The position numbers and the translations under genes were made by a program. Positions 42,264-51,308 of a stretch of 61,325 nt of DNA are shown here, one piece after another. The notes beneath the pieces are model-generated. The model searched no databases. It saw only the letters and a program-made list of their open reading frames with translations, and had not been told where the DNA came from. The stretch is from Alphaproteobacteria bacterium. Its GTDB lineage: Bacteria; Pseudomonadota; Alphaproteobacteria; Puniceispirillales; UBA1172. The stretch lies in assembly GCA_021296375.1 (NCBI GenBank), contig JAGWAQ010000002.1:1366-62690 (forward strand). The letters run 5' to 3'. Within the stretch, counting starts at the first letter, position 1. Every line of letters starts with the position of its first letter.

Positions 42264-42352
42264 ACCCATCTTATAAACCAAGCCATGGGGCAGGTGAAGG
42301 GTAATGCGGCAAGATGCCCTTATGCGATCGGGCTATTTTGGCAAAATCACCC

Positions 42353-42381
42353 TTGCCATGACGGGGGAGAGGCGGGATAAC
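42353..42381 (+). promoter_or_regulatory. Probable promoter of the cytochrome c gene
   Basis: TTGCCA (42353-42358) and GATAAC (42376-42381) are separated by 17 bases and lie 26 bases before the ATG at 42408, which follows a GGAG sequence. Confidence 0.45.
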
Positions 42382-42407
42382 GATATCACCACCAATGGAG
42401 ACGTTTC

Positions 42408-42794
42408 ATGGCCCCGATCAAACTGATTTTCACCGCCCTTATCATGGTGGTGATGACCGCTGTTACCGCCCAGGCTGGCGATGCCGCGAAAGGCGAAAAA
42501 GTATTCAAACGCTGCAAGGCGTGCCATTACGTCGACAAGGATAAAAACAAGACCGGCCCGAGCTTGCTTAATGTCATGGGCCGCACGGCAGGTGGTCTTG
42601 AAAGCTACACGAAATATTCAAAAGCCATGGTCGCCGCCGGTGAAGGCGGGCTGATCTGGGATGACGCCAGCATGACCGAATATCTGCGCAAGCCAAAAGC
42701 CTTCATCAAAGGCACCAAGATGGCGTTTGCCGGGCTCAAGAAAGATGACCAGATCGCCGATGTCATCGCTTATCTTTACCAGTTTTCGGAATAA
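42408..42794 (+). CDS. Class I cytochrome c (c2-like), periplasmic
   Basis: The 128 residues have a signal peptide ending AQA, the heme-binding CKACH (Cys36, Cys39, His40) and the axial Met105 in KGTKMAFAGLKKDDQ. Such proteins carry electrons from the bc1 complex to the aa3 oxidase encoded at 3-8 kb; that link is inferred from the family. It lies alone on the forward strand between ccmC and ccmB, which both face the other way, and converges with ccmB two bases after its stop. Confidence 0.95.
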   Translation: MAPIKLIFTALIMVVMTAVTAQAGDAAKGEKVFKRCKACHYVDKDKNKTGPSLLNVMGRTAGGLESYTKYSKAMVAAGEGGLIWDDASMTEYLRKPKAFIKGTKMAFAGLKKDDQIADVIAYLYQFSE

Positions 42795-42796
42795 CG

Positions 42797-43465
42797 CTAT
42801 TCCGCCGCGTGACGCAGGCTGATGGCCGCCGCTGGCGGCGCTAACGCCAGCATCATGAGGGTGATCGCCGCCAGCAGGGTGAGGGCGGTGGCGGCGTTAT
42901 CGCCGGTCATGGCGGCGGCGGAGGCGGCGGTGCCAAAAATCAGGATCGGCATCGCCAGCGGCAGAATCAAGATCGCCATCAGCACCCCGCCACGTTTGGC
43001 CCCCAGCACCAGTGCCGCCGCCGCTATTCCCAGCAGCAGCAGCCCCAGGGTCCCCAGCGCCAGCGCCAGCATCACCGTCGTGATGGCGGTTGTCGGCAGG
43101 CCCAGCATCATCCCCATCAAGGGCGAGGCCAGCACCAGCGGCAGGCCAATGCTGATCCAGGCGGCAATGGCTTTGCCCAGCACCAGCAGGGGCAAGGGGT
43201 GGGGCGTCATCAGCAGGTGATCAATCCCCCCTTCCGCCGCGTCGACGGCAAACAGTCGTTCCATTTGCGGCACGGTGGCCAGCAAGGCGGCGATCCACAG
43301 GACGGCTGGCGCGATCAAGGCAAGACTGGCGGGGTCAGGCCCCAGGGCCAGCGGCACCAGCGCGATGATCATGGTGAAAAAGCTCAAACCCGCGATGACA
43401 TCAGAAAGCCCCCGCCAGCTCAAGGTCAGGTCACGGCGGATGATCGCCAGAACAGCGCCGATCAT
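42797..43465 (-). CDS. ccmB: Heme exporter subunit CcmB
   Basis: CcmB is the membrane part of the CcmAB ABC transporter that drives CcmE recycling. The 222 residues have six spans; AIIRRDLTLSWRGLSDVIAGLSFF at the N-terminus and the ERLFAVDAAEGGIDHLLMTPHPLPLLVLGKAIAAW loop are standard. The start overlaps the ccmA stop (ATGA). Confidence 0.95.
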   Translation of the reverse strand: MIGAVLAIIRRDLTLSWRGLSDVIAGLSFFTMIIALVPLALGPDPASLALIAPAVLWIAALLATVPQMERLFAVDAAEGGIDHLLMTPHPLPLLVLGKAIAAWISIGLPLVLASPLMGMMLGLPTTAITTVMLALALGTLGLLLLGIAAAALVLGAKRGGVLMAILILPLAMPILIFGTAASAAAMTGDNAATALTLLAAITLMMLALAPPAAAISLRHAAE

Positions 43466-44160
43466 GACGCCACCTCAAGCGAATGGACGCTATTCTCCCT
43501 CGCCGCGGTGTCAAGGTTAAGGTGGCGGGCGCGATCAAGGGCGATGTCCGCATGGGTGGTCATGACCACACTGCCACCGGCGGCGGTATGGGCGTTGATG
43601 AGCCGCGCCAGCAGGGCGGCGGCGGCGCTATCAATCGCGGTCAGGGGTTCATCCATCAGCCACAGGCTTTGGGTCGCCCTGTGACGATTGAGTTGATGGT
43701 CGAGCGCCAGCCGCACCAGCCCGACGCGCTTGCGCTGGCCTTCGGATAAATGGCGGGTTTCGCTGGCCATGAGATGAACGATGCCAAGGGCATCAAAAGC
43801 CTCGGTGAGCTGGTCAGGCGTGGCGTTCATGCCGCGGCAGGTGGCCCAGAAACGGATGTTTTCAGCCGCCGTCAAGCCGCTCGACAAGCCGTCGCGATGA
43901 CCGATGTAAATCATGTCGTCTTTATCGGTGAGGGGGTCTTCCCCGGCTGGCCGGCCATTGATCAAGATGGTCCCCTGATCAACAGGCAGCAGCCCCGCCA
44001 ATCCCCTCAAGAGGCTGGTCTTGCCGGAGCCATTGGCGCCAGTGACCAGCAATGCCGTTCCCTGGGCGAGCGTAAACACCATCCCGCTGATGATGGTGGC
44101 GCTTGCGCGGCGAACCGTCAGGTGCTGAACGTCAAGGGTGATGTGATCTGGCGAAGTCAT
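43462..44160 (-). CDS. ccmA: Heme exporter ATPase CcmA
   Basis: CcmA powers the CcmABCD complex. The 232 residues show Walker A GANGSGKTS, the Q-loop region IYIGHRDGL, the signature LSEGQRKRVGLVRL, Walker B LWLMDEPLTAID and the switch His in MTTHADI. It is the first gene of ccmAB and is coupled to ccmB. Confidence 0.96.
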   Translation of the reverse strand: MTSPDHITLDVQHLTVRRASATIISGMVFTLAQGTALLVTGANGSGKTSLLRGLAGLLPVDQGTILINGRPAGEDPLTDKDDMIYIGHRDGLSSGLTAAENIRFWATCRGMNATPDQLTEAFDALGIVHLMASETRHLSEGQRKRVGLVRLALDHQLNRHRATQSLWLMDEPLTAIDSAAAALLARLINAHTAAGGSVVMTTHADIALDRARHLNLDTAARENSVHSLEVAS

Positions 44161-44365
44161 GGGACAGTTTTACCTGTTCTTGGCGGTCAAAACCATGGAA
44201 AACATCGTCGAGTTTTGGTGATGACCATCCCCCCGCGGTTGAAATCCCGATGGATTTAGGGTACAAGAAAACCTCCAAGACTGGATTAGGGGCGCACCCC
44301 TACTAGCCGCTGGTTTCCCCTGTTGAAAGCATCTTAGTGTGCTGATTACGTAATGAACACGTCTG

Positions 44366-44451
44366 CCCTTAAAACAGGCCGGCCCCTTATAAAAGATCGA
44401 CCCTTAAAAAAGGTCGACCCCTAAAACAGGTCGACCCCTATAAAAGGTCGA
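44366..44451. repeat. 17-bp tandem array, five units, upstream of acnB
   Basis: Units of consensus CCCYTAWAAMAGGTCGA start at 44366 (18 bases, diverged end), 44384, 44401, 44418 and 44435. Unit 1 is most like unit 4 and unit 2 most like unit 5, suggesting a higher 51-bp period. Most junctions make the palindrome GTCGAC. Confidence 0.93.
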
Positions 44452-44489
44452 CGAGGCGTCAAAAGCCTGCTTTAACGGATCAGCCCCGA

Positions 44490-44514
44490 TGGATCATCCT
44501 CGCTGGATCATCCT
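44490..44514. repeat. 11-bp direct repeat before acnB
   Basis: TGGATCATCCT at 44490-44500 and 44504-44514, 14 bases apart and 36 bases upstream of the acnB start. Confidence 0.85.
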
Positions 44515-44549
44515 GAGGGGGTGGTGAGGACAAATCCAAGAGGAATATC

Positions 44550-47342
44550 ATGAGCTTATACGCATCCTATCTCGATGAAATCGAAAACCGCAAAACCCAG
44601 GGTCTTCAGCCGAAGCCTATTGATGATGGCGCGCTGCTGACCGAAGTGATCGCACATATCAAGGATGCGGCCAGCCCTGATCGTGCCGATTGCCTTCATC
44701 ACCTGATCTACAACACCTTGCCGGGCACCACCAGTGCCGCGGGCGTCAAGGCGGCTTTTCTGGGTGATATCATCACCGGCACCATCGCGATTGAGGAAAT
44801 CACCACGGCGTTTGCGTTTGAGCTGCTGTCCCATATGAAGGGGGGGCCGTCCATCAAGGTTCTGCTCGATATCGCGCTCGGGGATGATGCCGAAAACGCC
44901 AAAGCGGCGGCGGATGTCCTGAAGACTCAGGTGTTCCTCTATGATGCCGATACCTCGCGCCTCAAGGACGCCTATCATGACGGCAATGCGATTGCCAAAG
45001 ATATCCTGGAAAGCTACGCCAAGGCGGAGTTCTTCACGACCCTGCCCGATATCCCGCAAAAGGTTAAGGTCGTCACCTATGTCGCCGCTGAAGGTGATAT
45101 TTCAACCGATCTTCTGTCCCCGGGCAATCAGGCGCATTCGCGTTCCGACCGTGAGCTGCATGGCAAATGCATGATCTCCGAACGCGCCCAGGCTGAAATC
45201 CAGGCCCTGAAACTCCAGCACCCGGACAAGCAGGTCATGCTGATCGCTGAAAAAGGCACCATGGGCGTCGGCTCATCCCGCATGTCAGGGGTTAATAACG
45301 TCGCGCTCTGGACAGGCAAGCCCGCCAGCCCTTATGTGCCGTTCGTCAATATTGCGCCGATCGTGGCGGGGACAAATGGCATTTCCCCGATTTTCCTGAC
45401 CACCGTCGGCGTCACCGGCGGGATCGGGATTGACCTTAAAAACTGGGTCAAGAAGCTCGACGCCGATGGCAAGCCGATCCTCAACAATGATGGCAACCCT
45501 GTGCTGGACCAGAAATATTCGGTCGAAACCGGCACCGTGCTGACGATCAACACCAAAGACAAGAAACTCTACAGCGAAAACGAAGACGAAGAGCTGGTCG
45601 ATGTGGCGGCGTCGTTCTCCCCTCAAAAGGTGGAGTTCATCAAAGCCGGCGGTTCCTACGCCATTGTCTTTGGCAAGAAGCTGCAAAGCTTTGCCTGTGA
45701 AACCCTCGGGGTTGAGCTGAAATCCGCCTTCGCGCCATCCAAGGAAATCTCCCATGACGGGCAGGGGCTGACGGCGGTTGAAAAAATCTTTAACGCCAAT
45801 GCCGTCGGGGTCTCAACGGACAAGGCGCTGCATGCCGGTTCAGATGTTCGGGTTAAGGTGAATATCGTTGGCTCCCAGGACACGACGGGGCTGATGACCT
45901 CCCAGGAACTTGAGGCGATGGCCGCCACCGTCATCTCGCCAACCGTCGATGGCGCTTATCAATCGGGGTGCCATACGGCGTCGGTCTGGGATTTCAAGGC
46001 GCAGGAAAACACCCCTCGTCTGATGGAATTCATGCACAAGTTCGGGCTGATCACCGCCCGTGACCCGAAAGACGTCTACCATTCCATGACTGATGTGATT
46101 CACAAGGTCTTGAATGACATCACCGTCGACGACTGGTCGATCATCATCGGGGGGGATTCCCACACCCGCATGTCAAAAGGCGTGGCCTTCGGGGCGGATT
46201 CCGGCACCGTGGCGCTGGCCTTGGCCACCGGTGAGGCGACCATGCCTATCCCTGAATCCGTCAAGGTGACCTTCAAGGGCAAGATGGGCGAGCATATGGA
46301 TTTCCGTGATGTCGTTCACGCCACCCAGGCGCAGATGCTCCAGCAATTCGGGGACAACATCTTCCAGGGGCGGATCATCGAAGTGCATATCGGCACTTTG
46401 CTGGCTGATCAGGCCTTCACCTTCACCGACTGGACGGCGGAAATGAAGGCCAAAGCCTCGATCTGTATTTCCGAGGACGCGACCCTGATTGAATCCCTGA
46501 AGATCGCCCGCAATCGTATCCAGGTCATGATCGACAAGGGCATGGATAACGACAATCAAATGCTGAAAGGGCTGATCGAGATCGCCACCACCCGCATTGA
46601 GGAGATCACTTCCGGCACGAAACCGGCGCTGGCGCCTGACGACAACGCCAGGTATTTTGCTGAAGTGGTGGTTGATCTTGACGCGATTGACGAGCCGATG
46701 ATCGCTGACCCTGATGTCAATAACGCTGATATTTCAAAGCGTTATACCCATGACACTATCCGCCCGATTTCCTTCTACATGGCGGAAAAGAAAGTCGATC
46801 TTGGTTTTGTCGGCTCGTGCATGGTGCATAAGGGGGACGTGAAGATCGTCGCCCAGATGCTCCGCAATCTGGAAAAATCCTCCGGCAAGGTTGAGTTCAA
46901 CGCGCCGCTGGTGGTGGCCGCCCCGACCTACAATATTATCGATGAGCTGAAGGAAGAGGGCGATTGGGCGATCCTGCAGAAATACTCCGGCTTTGAATTT
47001 GACGACGCCGCCCCGAAGCAGAACTCGCGCACGGAATACGACAACATCGTTTACCTCGAACGCCCGGGCTGCAACCTCTGCATGGGCAACCAGGAAAAAG
47101 CCGCCAAGGGCGACACCGTGATGGCGACCTCAACTCGCCTGTTCAAGGGACGCGTGGTGGAGGATTCCGACACCAAGAAAGGCGAAAGCCTGCTGGCGTC
47201 AACGCCGGTGGTGGTGCTGTCGGCGATTCTGGGACGGACGCCAACGCTGGAGGAATACAAAACAGCGGTGGAAGGCATCGACCTGACGAAATTCGCCCCG
47301 CCAGTGGAAAAGCCCGCCACCACCATGTCGGCGCATTTCTAG
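44550..47342 (+). CDS. acnB: Aconitate hydratase B (and probably 2-methylisocitrate dehydratase)
   Basis: AcnB interconverts citrate and isocitrate with a [4Fe-4S] cluster. The 930 residues have the AcnB-specific order: N-terminal HEAT-like domain (1-160), the swivel domain next (KGTMGVGSSRMSGVNNVAL), then domains 1-3. Cluster ligands are Cys757 (GSCMVHKG) and Cys841/Cys844 (PGCNLCMGNQ). GGDSHTRMSKGVAFGADSGTVALALATGE is the substrate region. GAGGA precedes the ATG. A strong terminator follows. Confidence 0.97.
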   Translation: MSLYASYLDEIENRKTQGLQPKPIDDGALLTEVIAHIKDAASPDRADCLHHLIYNTLPGTTSAAGVKAAFLGDIITGTIAIEEITTAFAFELLSHMKGGPSIKVLLDIALGDDAENAKAAADVLKTQVFLYDADTSRLKDAYHDGNAIAKDILESYAKAEFFTTLPDIPQKVKVVTYVAAEGDISTDLLSPGNQAHSRSDRELHGKCMISERAQAEIQALKLQHPDKQVMLIAEKGTMGVGSSRMSGVNNVALWTGKPASPYVPFVNIAPIVAGTNGISPIFLTTVGVTGGIGIDLKNWVKKLDADGKPILNNDGNPVLDQKYSVETGTVLTINTKDKKLYSENEDEELVDVAASFSPQKVEFIKAGGSYAIVFGKKLQSFACETLGVELKSAFAPSKEISHDGQGLTAVEKIFNANAVGVSTDKALHAGSDVRVKVNIVGSQDTTGLMTSQELEAMAATVISPTVDGAYQSGCHTASVWDFKAQENTPRLMEFMHKFGLITARDPKDVYHSMTDVIHKVLNDITVDDWSIIIGGDSHTRMSKGVAFGADSGTVALALATGEATMPIPESVKVTFKGKMGEHMDFRDVVHATQAQMLQQFGDNIFQGRIIEVHIGTLLADQAFTFTDWTAEMKAKASICISEDATLIESLKIARNRIQVMIDKGMDNDNQMLKGLIEIATTRIEEITSGTKPALAPDDNARYFAEVVVDLDAIDEPMIADPDVNNADISKRYTHDTIRPISFYMAEKKVDLGFVGSCMVHKGDVKIVAQMLRNLEKSSGKVEFNAPLVVAAPTYNIIDELKEEGDWAILQKYSGFEFDDAAPKQNSRTEYDNIVYLERPGCNLCMGNQEKAAKGDTVMATSTRLFKGRVVEDSDTKKGESLLASTPVVVLSAILGRTPTLEEYKTAVEGIDLTKFAPPVEKPATTMSAHF

Positions 47343-47364
47343 TCTTGTGAATTCCAACATTTTG

Positions 47365-47390
47365 AAAAGGGCCCTTACGGGGCCCTTTTT
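47365..47390 (+). terminator. Intrinsic terminator of acnB
   Basis: AAAAGGGCCC (47365-47374), loop TTACG, GGGCCCTTTT (47380-47389) and further T. The T-tail continues directly into a 15-bp tandem array. Confidence 0.93.
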
Positions 47391-47462
47391 TAGTTCAGTG
47401 CGTTTTAGTTCAGTGCGTTTTAGTGCAGGCCGTTTTAGTGCGGGCCGTTTTAGTGCGGGCCG
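47388..47462. repeat. 15-bp tandem array, five units, starting in the acnB terminator tail
   Basis: TTTTAGTTCAGTGCG twice (47388-47417), TTTTAGTGCAGGCCG (47418-47432), then TTTTAGTGCGGGCCG twice (47433-47462). The first unit includes the last T bases of the terminator. Confidence 0.95.
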
Positions 47463-47530
47463 TGTCATCAAGCTGCTTTTCATGGGCGGCGGGGTGGTGC
47501 ATAATCCAGTTGTTTTAACGCGAGCCCGTC

Positions 47531-50191
47531 ATGTCTACCCGCAACATTTCCATTTCCACCGCCGACCCGATCGCGGTATTGGGCCCCACCAATACCGGCA
47601 AGACCTGGTACGCCATGGAACGTATGCTTGGCCACGCCAGCGGGATGTTTGGTTTTCCGCTCCGTTTGCTGGCGCGGGAAAATTATGACCGCGCGGTGGC
47701 GCGAGTCGGGGCCGGAAATGTAGCCCTGATCACGGGGGAGGAGAAAATCATTCCCCCCGGGGCGCGCTATTTCCTTTGCACGGTTGAGGCCATGCCGATG
47801 GACAAGCGTGTTGATTTCATGGCGGTGGATGAAGTCCAGCTGGCGGCGGACCCGGAACGTGGCCATGTCTTTACCGACCGAATTTTGAACGCCCGCGGGC
47901 GCGAGGAAACCTTGCTGCTGGGGGCGGAGACCATTCGCCGTGTGCTGGAAGAATTGCTCCCTCATCTTGAGGTGATGACGCGCCAGCGGTTGAGCAAATT
48001 GTCCTGGGCCGGGCAGAAGAAAGTGACGCGCCTGCCGCGGCGATCAGCGGTGGTCGCCTTCAGCACAGCGGAAGTCTATAAACTGGCGGAGCTGATCCGG
48101 GCGCAACGTGGCGGCACGGCGATTGTCATGGGCGCGCTCAGCCCCCGCACCCGCAACGCGCAGGTCGAGATGTTCCAGTCCGGCGACGTCGATTACATGG
48201 TGGCGACAGACGCGATTGGCATGGGGCTGAACATGGATATCAACCATGTCGCGCTGGCCGGTGACGTCAAATTTGATGGCCGCCGCCCCCGCAAATTGTC
48301 ACCGGCTGAACTGGGCCAGATCGCCGGCCGTGCCGGGCGCCATACCACCGACGGCAGTTTTGGCATCACCGATCATTGCACGATGCTTGAAGATGATGTC
48401 ATTGAAGCGATAGAGAATCACCGCTTTCGGTTCCTGAACGGGGTCTATTACCGCAACTCACGACTGGATTTTTCCAGCCCTGATGCGCTGATGAATTCGC
48501 TGGAGGCGCGGCCGCCATCGCCGCTCATGACCCGCAAGGCCGATGCCGATGACCAGCAAGCGCTCGCCGCGTTGATGGAACGCGATGATATTCGTGTCCT
48601 CGCCCATGGCGAAGCGCAGGTTGAATTGCTCTATGATGTCTGCCAGGTGCCTGATTATCAACGGGAATATACCGATAGCCACGCCCAGATGCTGGCCCGT
48701 ATTTACACCGCTCTGGCGGAGGGAAAGCGCCTGCCAAAGGATTGGGTTTCAGCGCAAATGCAGCGGCTGAACCGCCCCGATGGCGATATCGATACCCTGA
48801 TGTCGCGGCTGTCCGGCATCCGCACCTGGAGCTACATCACCCAGCGGCAACACTGGCTTGATGATGCCGAAGAGTTTCAAGGGCTTGCAAGAAGCATCGA
48901 GGACAGGGTATCAGATAGTCTGCATTTGGTGCTGACCCAACGTTTTGTTGATCGGCGGGCGGCAGTTTTATCACGACGGTTGAAGGAAAATACAACACTC
49001 ATGTCTTCGATTAAATCAGACGGTACAGTCATTGTTGAAGGGGAGGACGTCGGCCAGCTCGACGGCTTTGTGTTCACCCCGCGTCTTTCAGGTGGTGATG
49101 AAGAAGGCCCGGTGCTTGCCGCCGCGCGCAAAGCCCTGCCCGATGAAATTTCAGCCCGTGTCAAAGCCCTGGCGGCATCAGCCGACGCCGCCTTCAAGCT
49201 CAACGCAAGAGGCCAGATCTTCTGGCGTGAAGCCCTGATCGGCAAACTGGTCAAGGGCGATGGGCTCTACCAGCCGAAAGCCGAGGTGCGCGCCAGTACA
49301 TTGCTTGAAGGCGATCAGCTGAAAACCGTTCAGGATCGCCTCAACGCATTTGCCGCTGATTACCCGAAAACCGTGCTGGAAAAAGCCGTTGCCCTGACAG
49401 GTGACACGTTGACCGGCACCGCCCGCGGCATTGCCTATCAGGTCTATGAGGCCCTTGGCACCCTGCCATCACCGGCGGTCGCGGAAATGGTCAAGGAGCT
49501 GGATGACGATGGCCGTCGTCAACTGGCGCTTCACGGGGTTCGCCTCGGGGTGGATATGATTTACATGGCGGATCTGCTGAAACCTGCGCAGATCGACGCC
49601 AAAGCCCTGCTGTGGAGCATTTTTAACGATCAATTCCCGCAATCTGGCCCGCCACCTGCTGGACGTGTCGCCATTGATCACATTGACGGCGTCAGCGATG
49701 CCTATTGGCTGGCGACCGGTTATCGTCGCCTTGGTGGCCGTGTCATGCGTGTCGATATGGCGGAACGTCTGTCGGCGGTGATCCGTACCGCCGCCCGTGG
49801 CGGCAAGTTCCAGATCAGCGAAGAAATGATGTCACTGGCTGGCGCCACCCGTGACCAGATGGCGGCGATCCTGATTGACCTGAATTACGCCAAGGTTGAC
49901 GACATCGCCTCGGAAGACCCGGAAAAGCCCCCCATCCCGGTGTTTGAGCGCAAGCAGCGCCCCGCCAAGCGCGGCAAAGCCGAGGGCGGCAAACCGCGTC
50001 AGGCGAAGTCCAATGGCGGCAGGTCCGATGGCGGCAAACCCAACGGCGGCAAGCGCTCATCGCAGGACAAACCCGGGCAGGGCAAACATGGGCAGGGCAA
50101 ACCTGGCGCGGCGACAGCGCGCGCGCCAAAACAACCGGACCCGAATTCACCATTTGCGATCCTGGCGCAACTGAAAGCCCAGGGGAAGTAA
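47531..50191 (+). CDS. Suv3-like ATP-dependent RNA helicase
   Basis: The 886 residues are related to the mitochondrial degradosome helicase Suv3. Visible are Walker A GPTNTGKTWYAMERM (18-32), Walker B VDEVQLAADPERGH, VMGALSPRTRNAQVEMFQ, VATDAIGMGLNMDI and the arginine-finger motif QIAGRAGRHTTDGSFG. The C-terminal tail (from about 810) is a basic Gly-Lys-rich low-complexity segment (GGKPRQAKSNGGRSDGGKP), probably disordered and RNA-binding. It lies eight bases before an S4 RNA-binding gene and likely acts in RNA turnover or remodelling. Confidence 0.92.
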   Translation: MSTRNISISTADPIAVLGPTNTGKTWYAMERMLGHASGMFGFPLRLLARENYDRAVARVGAGNVALITGEEKIIPPGARYFLCTVEAMPMDKRVDFMAVDEVQLAADPERGHVFTDRILNARGREETLLLGAETIRRVLEELLPHLEVMTRQRLSKLSWAGQKKVTRLPRRSAVVAFSTAEVYKLAELIRAQRGGTAIVMGALSPRTRNAQVEMFQSGDVDYMVATDAIGMGLNMDINHVALAGDVKFDGRRPRKLSPAELGQIAGRAGRHTTDGSFGITDHCTMLEDDVIEAIENHRFRFLNGVYYRNSRLDFSSPDALMNSLEARPPSPLMTRKADADDQQALAALMERDDIRVLAHGEAQVELLYDVCQVPDYQREYTDSHAQMLARIYTALAEGKRLPKDWVSAQMQRLNRPDGDIDTLMSRLSGIRTWSYITQRQHWLDDAEEFQGLARSIEDRVSDSLHLVLTQRFVDRRAAVLSRRLKENTTLMSSIKSDGTVIVEGEDVGQLDGFVFTPRLSGGDEEGPVLAAARKALPDEISARVKALAASADAAFKLNARGQIFWREALIGKLVKGDGLYQPKAEVRASTLLEGDQLKTVQDRLNAFAADYPKTVLEKAVALTGDTLTGTARGIAYQVYEALGTLPSPAVAEMVKELDDDGRRQLALHGVRLGVDMIYMADLLKPAQIDAKALLWSIFNDQFPQSGPPPAGRVAIDHIDGVSDAYWLATGYRRLGGRVMRVDMAERLSAVIRTAARGGKFQISEEMMSLAGATRDQMAAILIDLNYAKVDDIASEDPEKPPIPVFERKQRPAKRGKAEGGKPRQAKSNGGRSDGGKPNGGKRSSQDKPGQGKHGQGKPGAATARAPKQPDPNSPFAILAQLKAQGK
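49972..50115 (+). repeat. Repetitive Gly-Lys-rich coding tail of the helicase gene
   Basis: Imperfect GGCGGCAAACC-like and GGGCAGGGCAAAC-like units recur, encoding GGK, GGR, GQGK blocks at the C-terminus. Copies are imperfect and in frame. Confidence 0.7.
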
Positions 50192-50198
50192 CACCGCC

Positions 50199-50582
50199 AT
50201 GCCCGAAGACGCCACCATGCGGATCGACAAATGGTTGTGGGCGGCGCGGTTTTTCAAAACCCGGGCGGATGCCAATCGGCTGGTGGCGAGCGGAAGGCTG
50301 CGGCTCGACGGTGAGGTGATGTCAAAGCCCCATCGCAATATCCGTATCGGTCAGGTGCTGACCTTCCCGAAAGCTGATGACGTGCGGGTGATCAAGATCC
50401 TGGCGATGGCCACGCGGCGGGGGCCAGCGACGGAAGCGGCGACGTTATATGATGATCTCGCCCCGCCTGAACCGCGCCAGCGGGCCTCGGCACATGCCCC
50501 GAAACCCTTTGAGATGCGTGATGCCGGGTCAGGCCGCCCGACGAAACGCGAACGCCGCAAGATCGATCAGTTGAAATCTTGA
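50199..50582 (+). CDS. S4-domain RNA-binding protein (Hsp15/HslR-like)
   Basis: The 127 residues open with a classic S4 domain: MRIDKWLWAARFFKTRADANRLVASGRLRLDGEVMSKPHRNIRIGQVLTF, followed by a basic tail (GRPTKRERRKIDQLKS). Hsp15 binds stalled 50S subunits carrying nascent chains; that function is by analogy. It is adjacent to the Suv3-like helicase and upstream of fdxA, a common alphaproteobacterial order. Confidence 0.92.
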   Translation: MPEDATMRIDKWLWAARFFKTRADANRLVASGRLRLDGEVMSKPHRNIRIGQVLTFPKADDVRVIKILAMATRRGPATEAATLYDDLAPPEPRQRASAHAPKPFEMRDAGSGRPTKRERRKIDQLKS

Positions 50583-50654
50583 ATTCTGGTGTTGCAGAAG
50601 GCCGCAACAAGGATTAAGAAAAGATCTTGTTCACGCCTCGGGCTGGAGTAAATC

Positions 50655-50993
50655 ATGACGTATATTGTTAACGACAACTGCATTCGCTGCAAATACACCG
50701 ACTGTGTCGAAGTCTGCCCTGTCGATTGTTTTTACGAAGGCGAGAACATGCTGGTGATCCACCCTGATGAGTGCATTGATTGCGGCGTCTGTGAGCCGGA
50801 ATGCCCGCCGGAAGCGATCCTGCCGGACACGGATGCCGGCGCCGATGCCTGGCTCAAGCTCAATACCGATATGTCGGCGGTTTGGCCCAACATCACCCGC
50901 AAGATCGATGCCCCCGCTGATGCCGATGACTTCAAGGGCAAGCCCAACAAGTTCGAGGAGTTCTTCTCCGACAAGCCCGGAAACGGAAACTAG
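50655..50993 (+). CDS. fdxA: 7Fe ferredoxin (3Fe-4S plus 4Fe-4S)
   Basis: The 112-residue FdxA-type ferredoxin has the paired cluster motifs in NCIRCKYTDCVEVCPVDCFYEG and DECIDCGVCEPECPPEAI, with the long C-terminal extension typical of this class. It carries low-potential electrons in the cytoplasm. It might feed the corrinoid reactivase, but nothing in the sequence ties them together. The stop is followed at once by a 13-bp duplication. Confidence 0.95.
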   Translation: MTYIVNDNCIRCKYTDCVEVCPVDCFYEGENMLVIHPDECIDCGVCEPECPPEAILPDTDAGADAWLKLNTDMSAVWPNITRKIDAPADADDFKGKPNKFEEFFSDKPGNGN

Positions 50994-51308
50994 CCGCAGG
51001 CATTAGGTCCAGGCATTAGGTGCGGGGTCACCACAACCTTAAAAAGACGTGAATTTCGCCGGAAAAAAGTGCTATTTCAGGGGGATGGTCTTTTGCCGGA
51101 TAATCGTGTATACTCTGTCCTCTTTGAGTGGTCAGCTGAATGCCGCGAATGTCGCGCGCCAGAGACAGCGCCACCAAAAATATGGTCGGGATCGGCCATA
51201 ACACCAGATATAAGAACGCACCTCGCGCTCATGTTCAAACTTGACCTGTCCGGGCCATCCGGGCGGGGCAGGCCTTGGGTGTTGGTGCAATAATGATGGG
51301 AATGATCA
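50994..51308. other. Intergenic region between fdxA and carD
   Basis: The 315 bases begin with a 13-bp duplication (50997-51022). They also contain a GC-rich stretch near 51250-51275 that could fold, and a TATACT hexamer near 51109 that might be a -10 element without a good -35. A 74-codon open frame inside is not convincing. I see no RNA gene. Confidence 0.4.
50997..51022. repeat. 13-bp tandem duplication right after fdxA
   Basis: CAGGCATTAGGTC (50997-51009) and CAGGCATTAGGTG (51010-51022), starting four bases after the fdxA stop. Confidence 0.92.

Larger units (their letters stand above)
44161..44549. other. Intergenic region between ccmA and acnB with repeats
   Basis: The 389 bases hold no convincing gene. 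They contain a TAGGGG-CGCA-CCCCTA hairpin (44287-44302), a weak promoter-like pair TTGAAA (44323) and TTACGT (44346) with 17-base spacing, a five-unit 17-bp array (44366-44451), a short direct repeat (44490-44514) and the acnB ribosome-binding site GAGGA. Confidence 0.6.

Noticed and set aside
44366..44451. CRISPR-like array
   Set aside because: Units of 17 bp are contiguous with no unique spacers, and no cas genes are present.
51069..51293. 74-codon frame between fdxA and carD
   Set aside because: It has no start signal, no domain and a mixed composition; the region looks intergenic.
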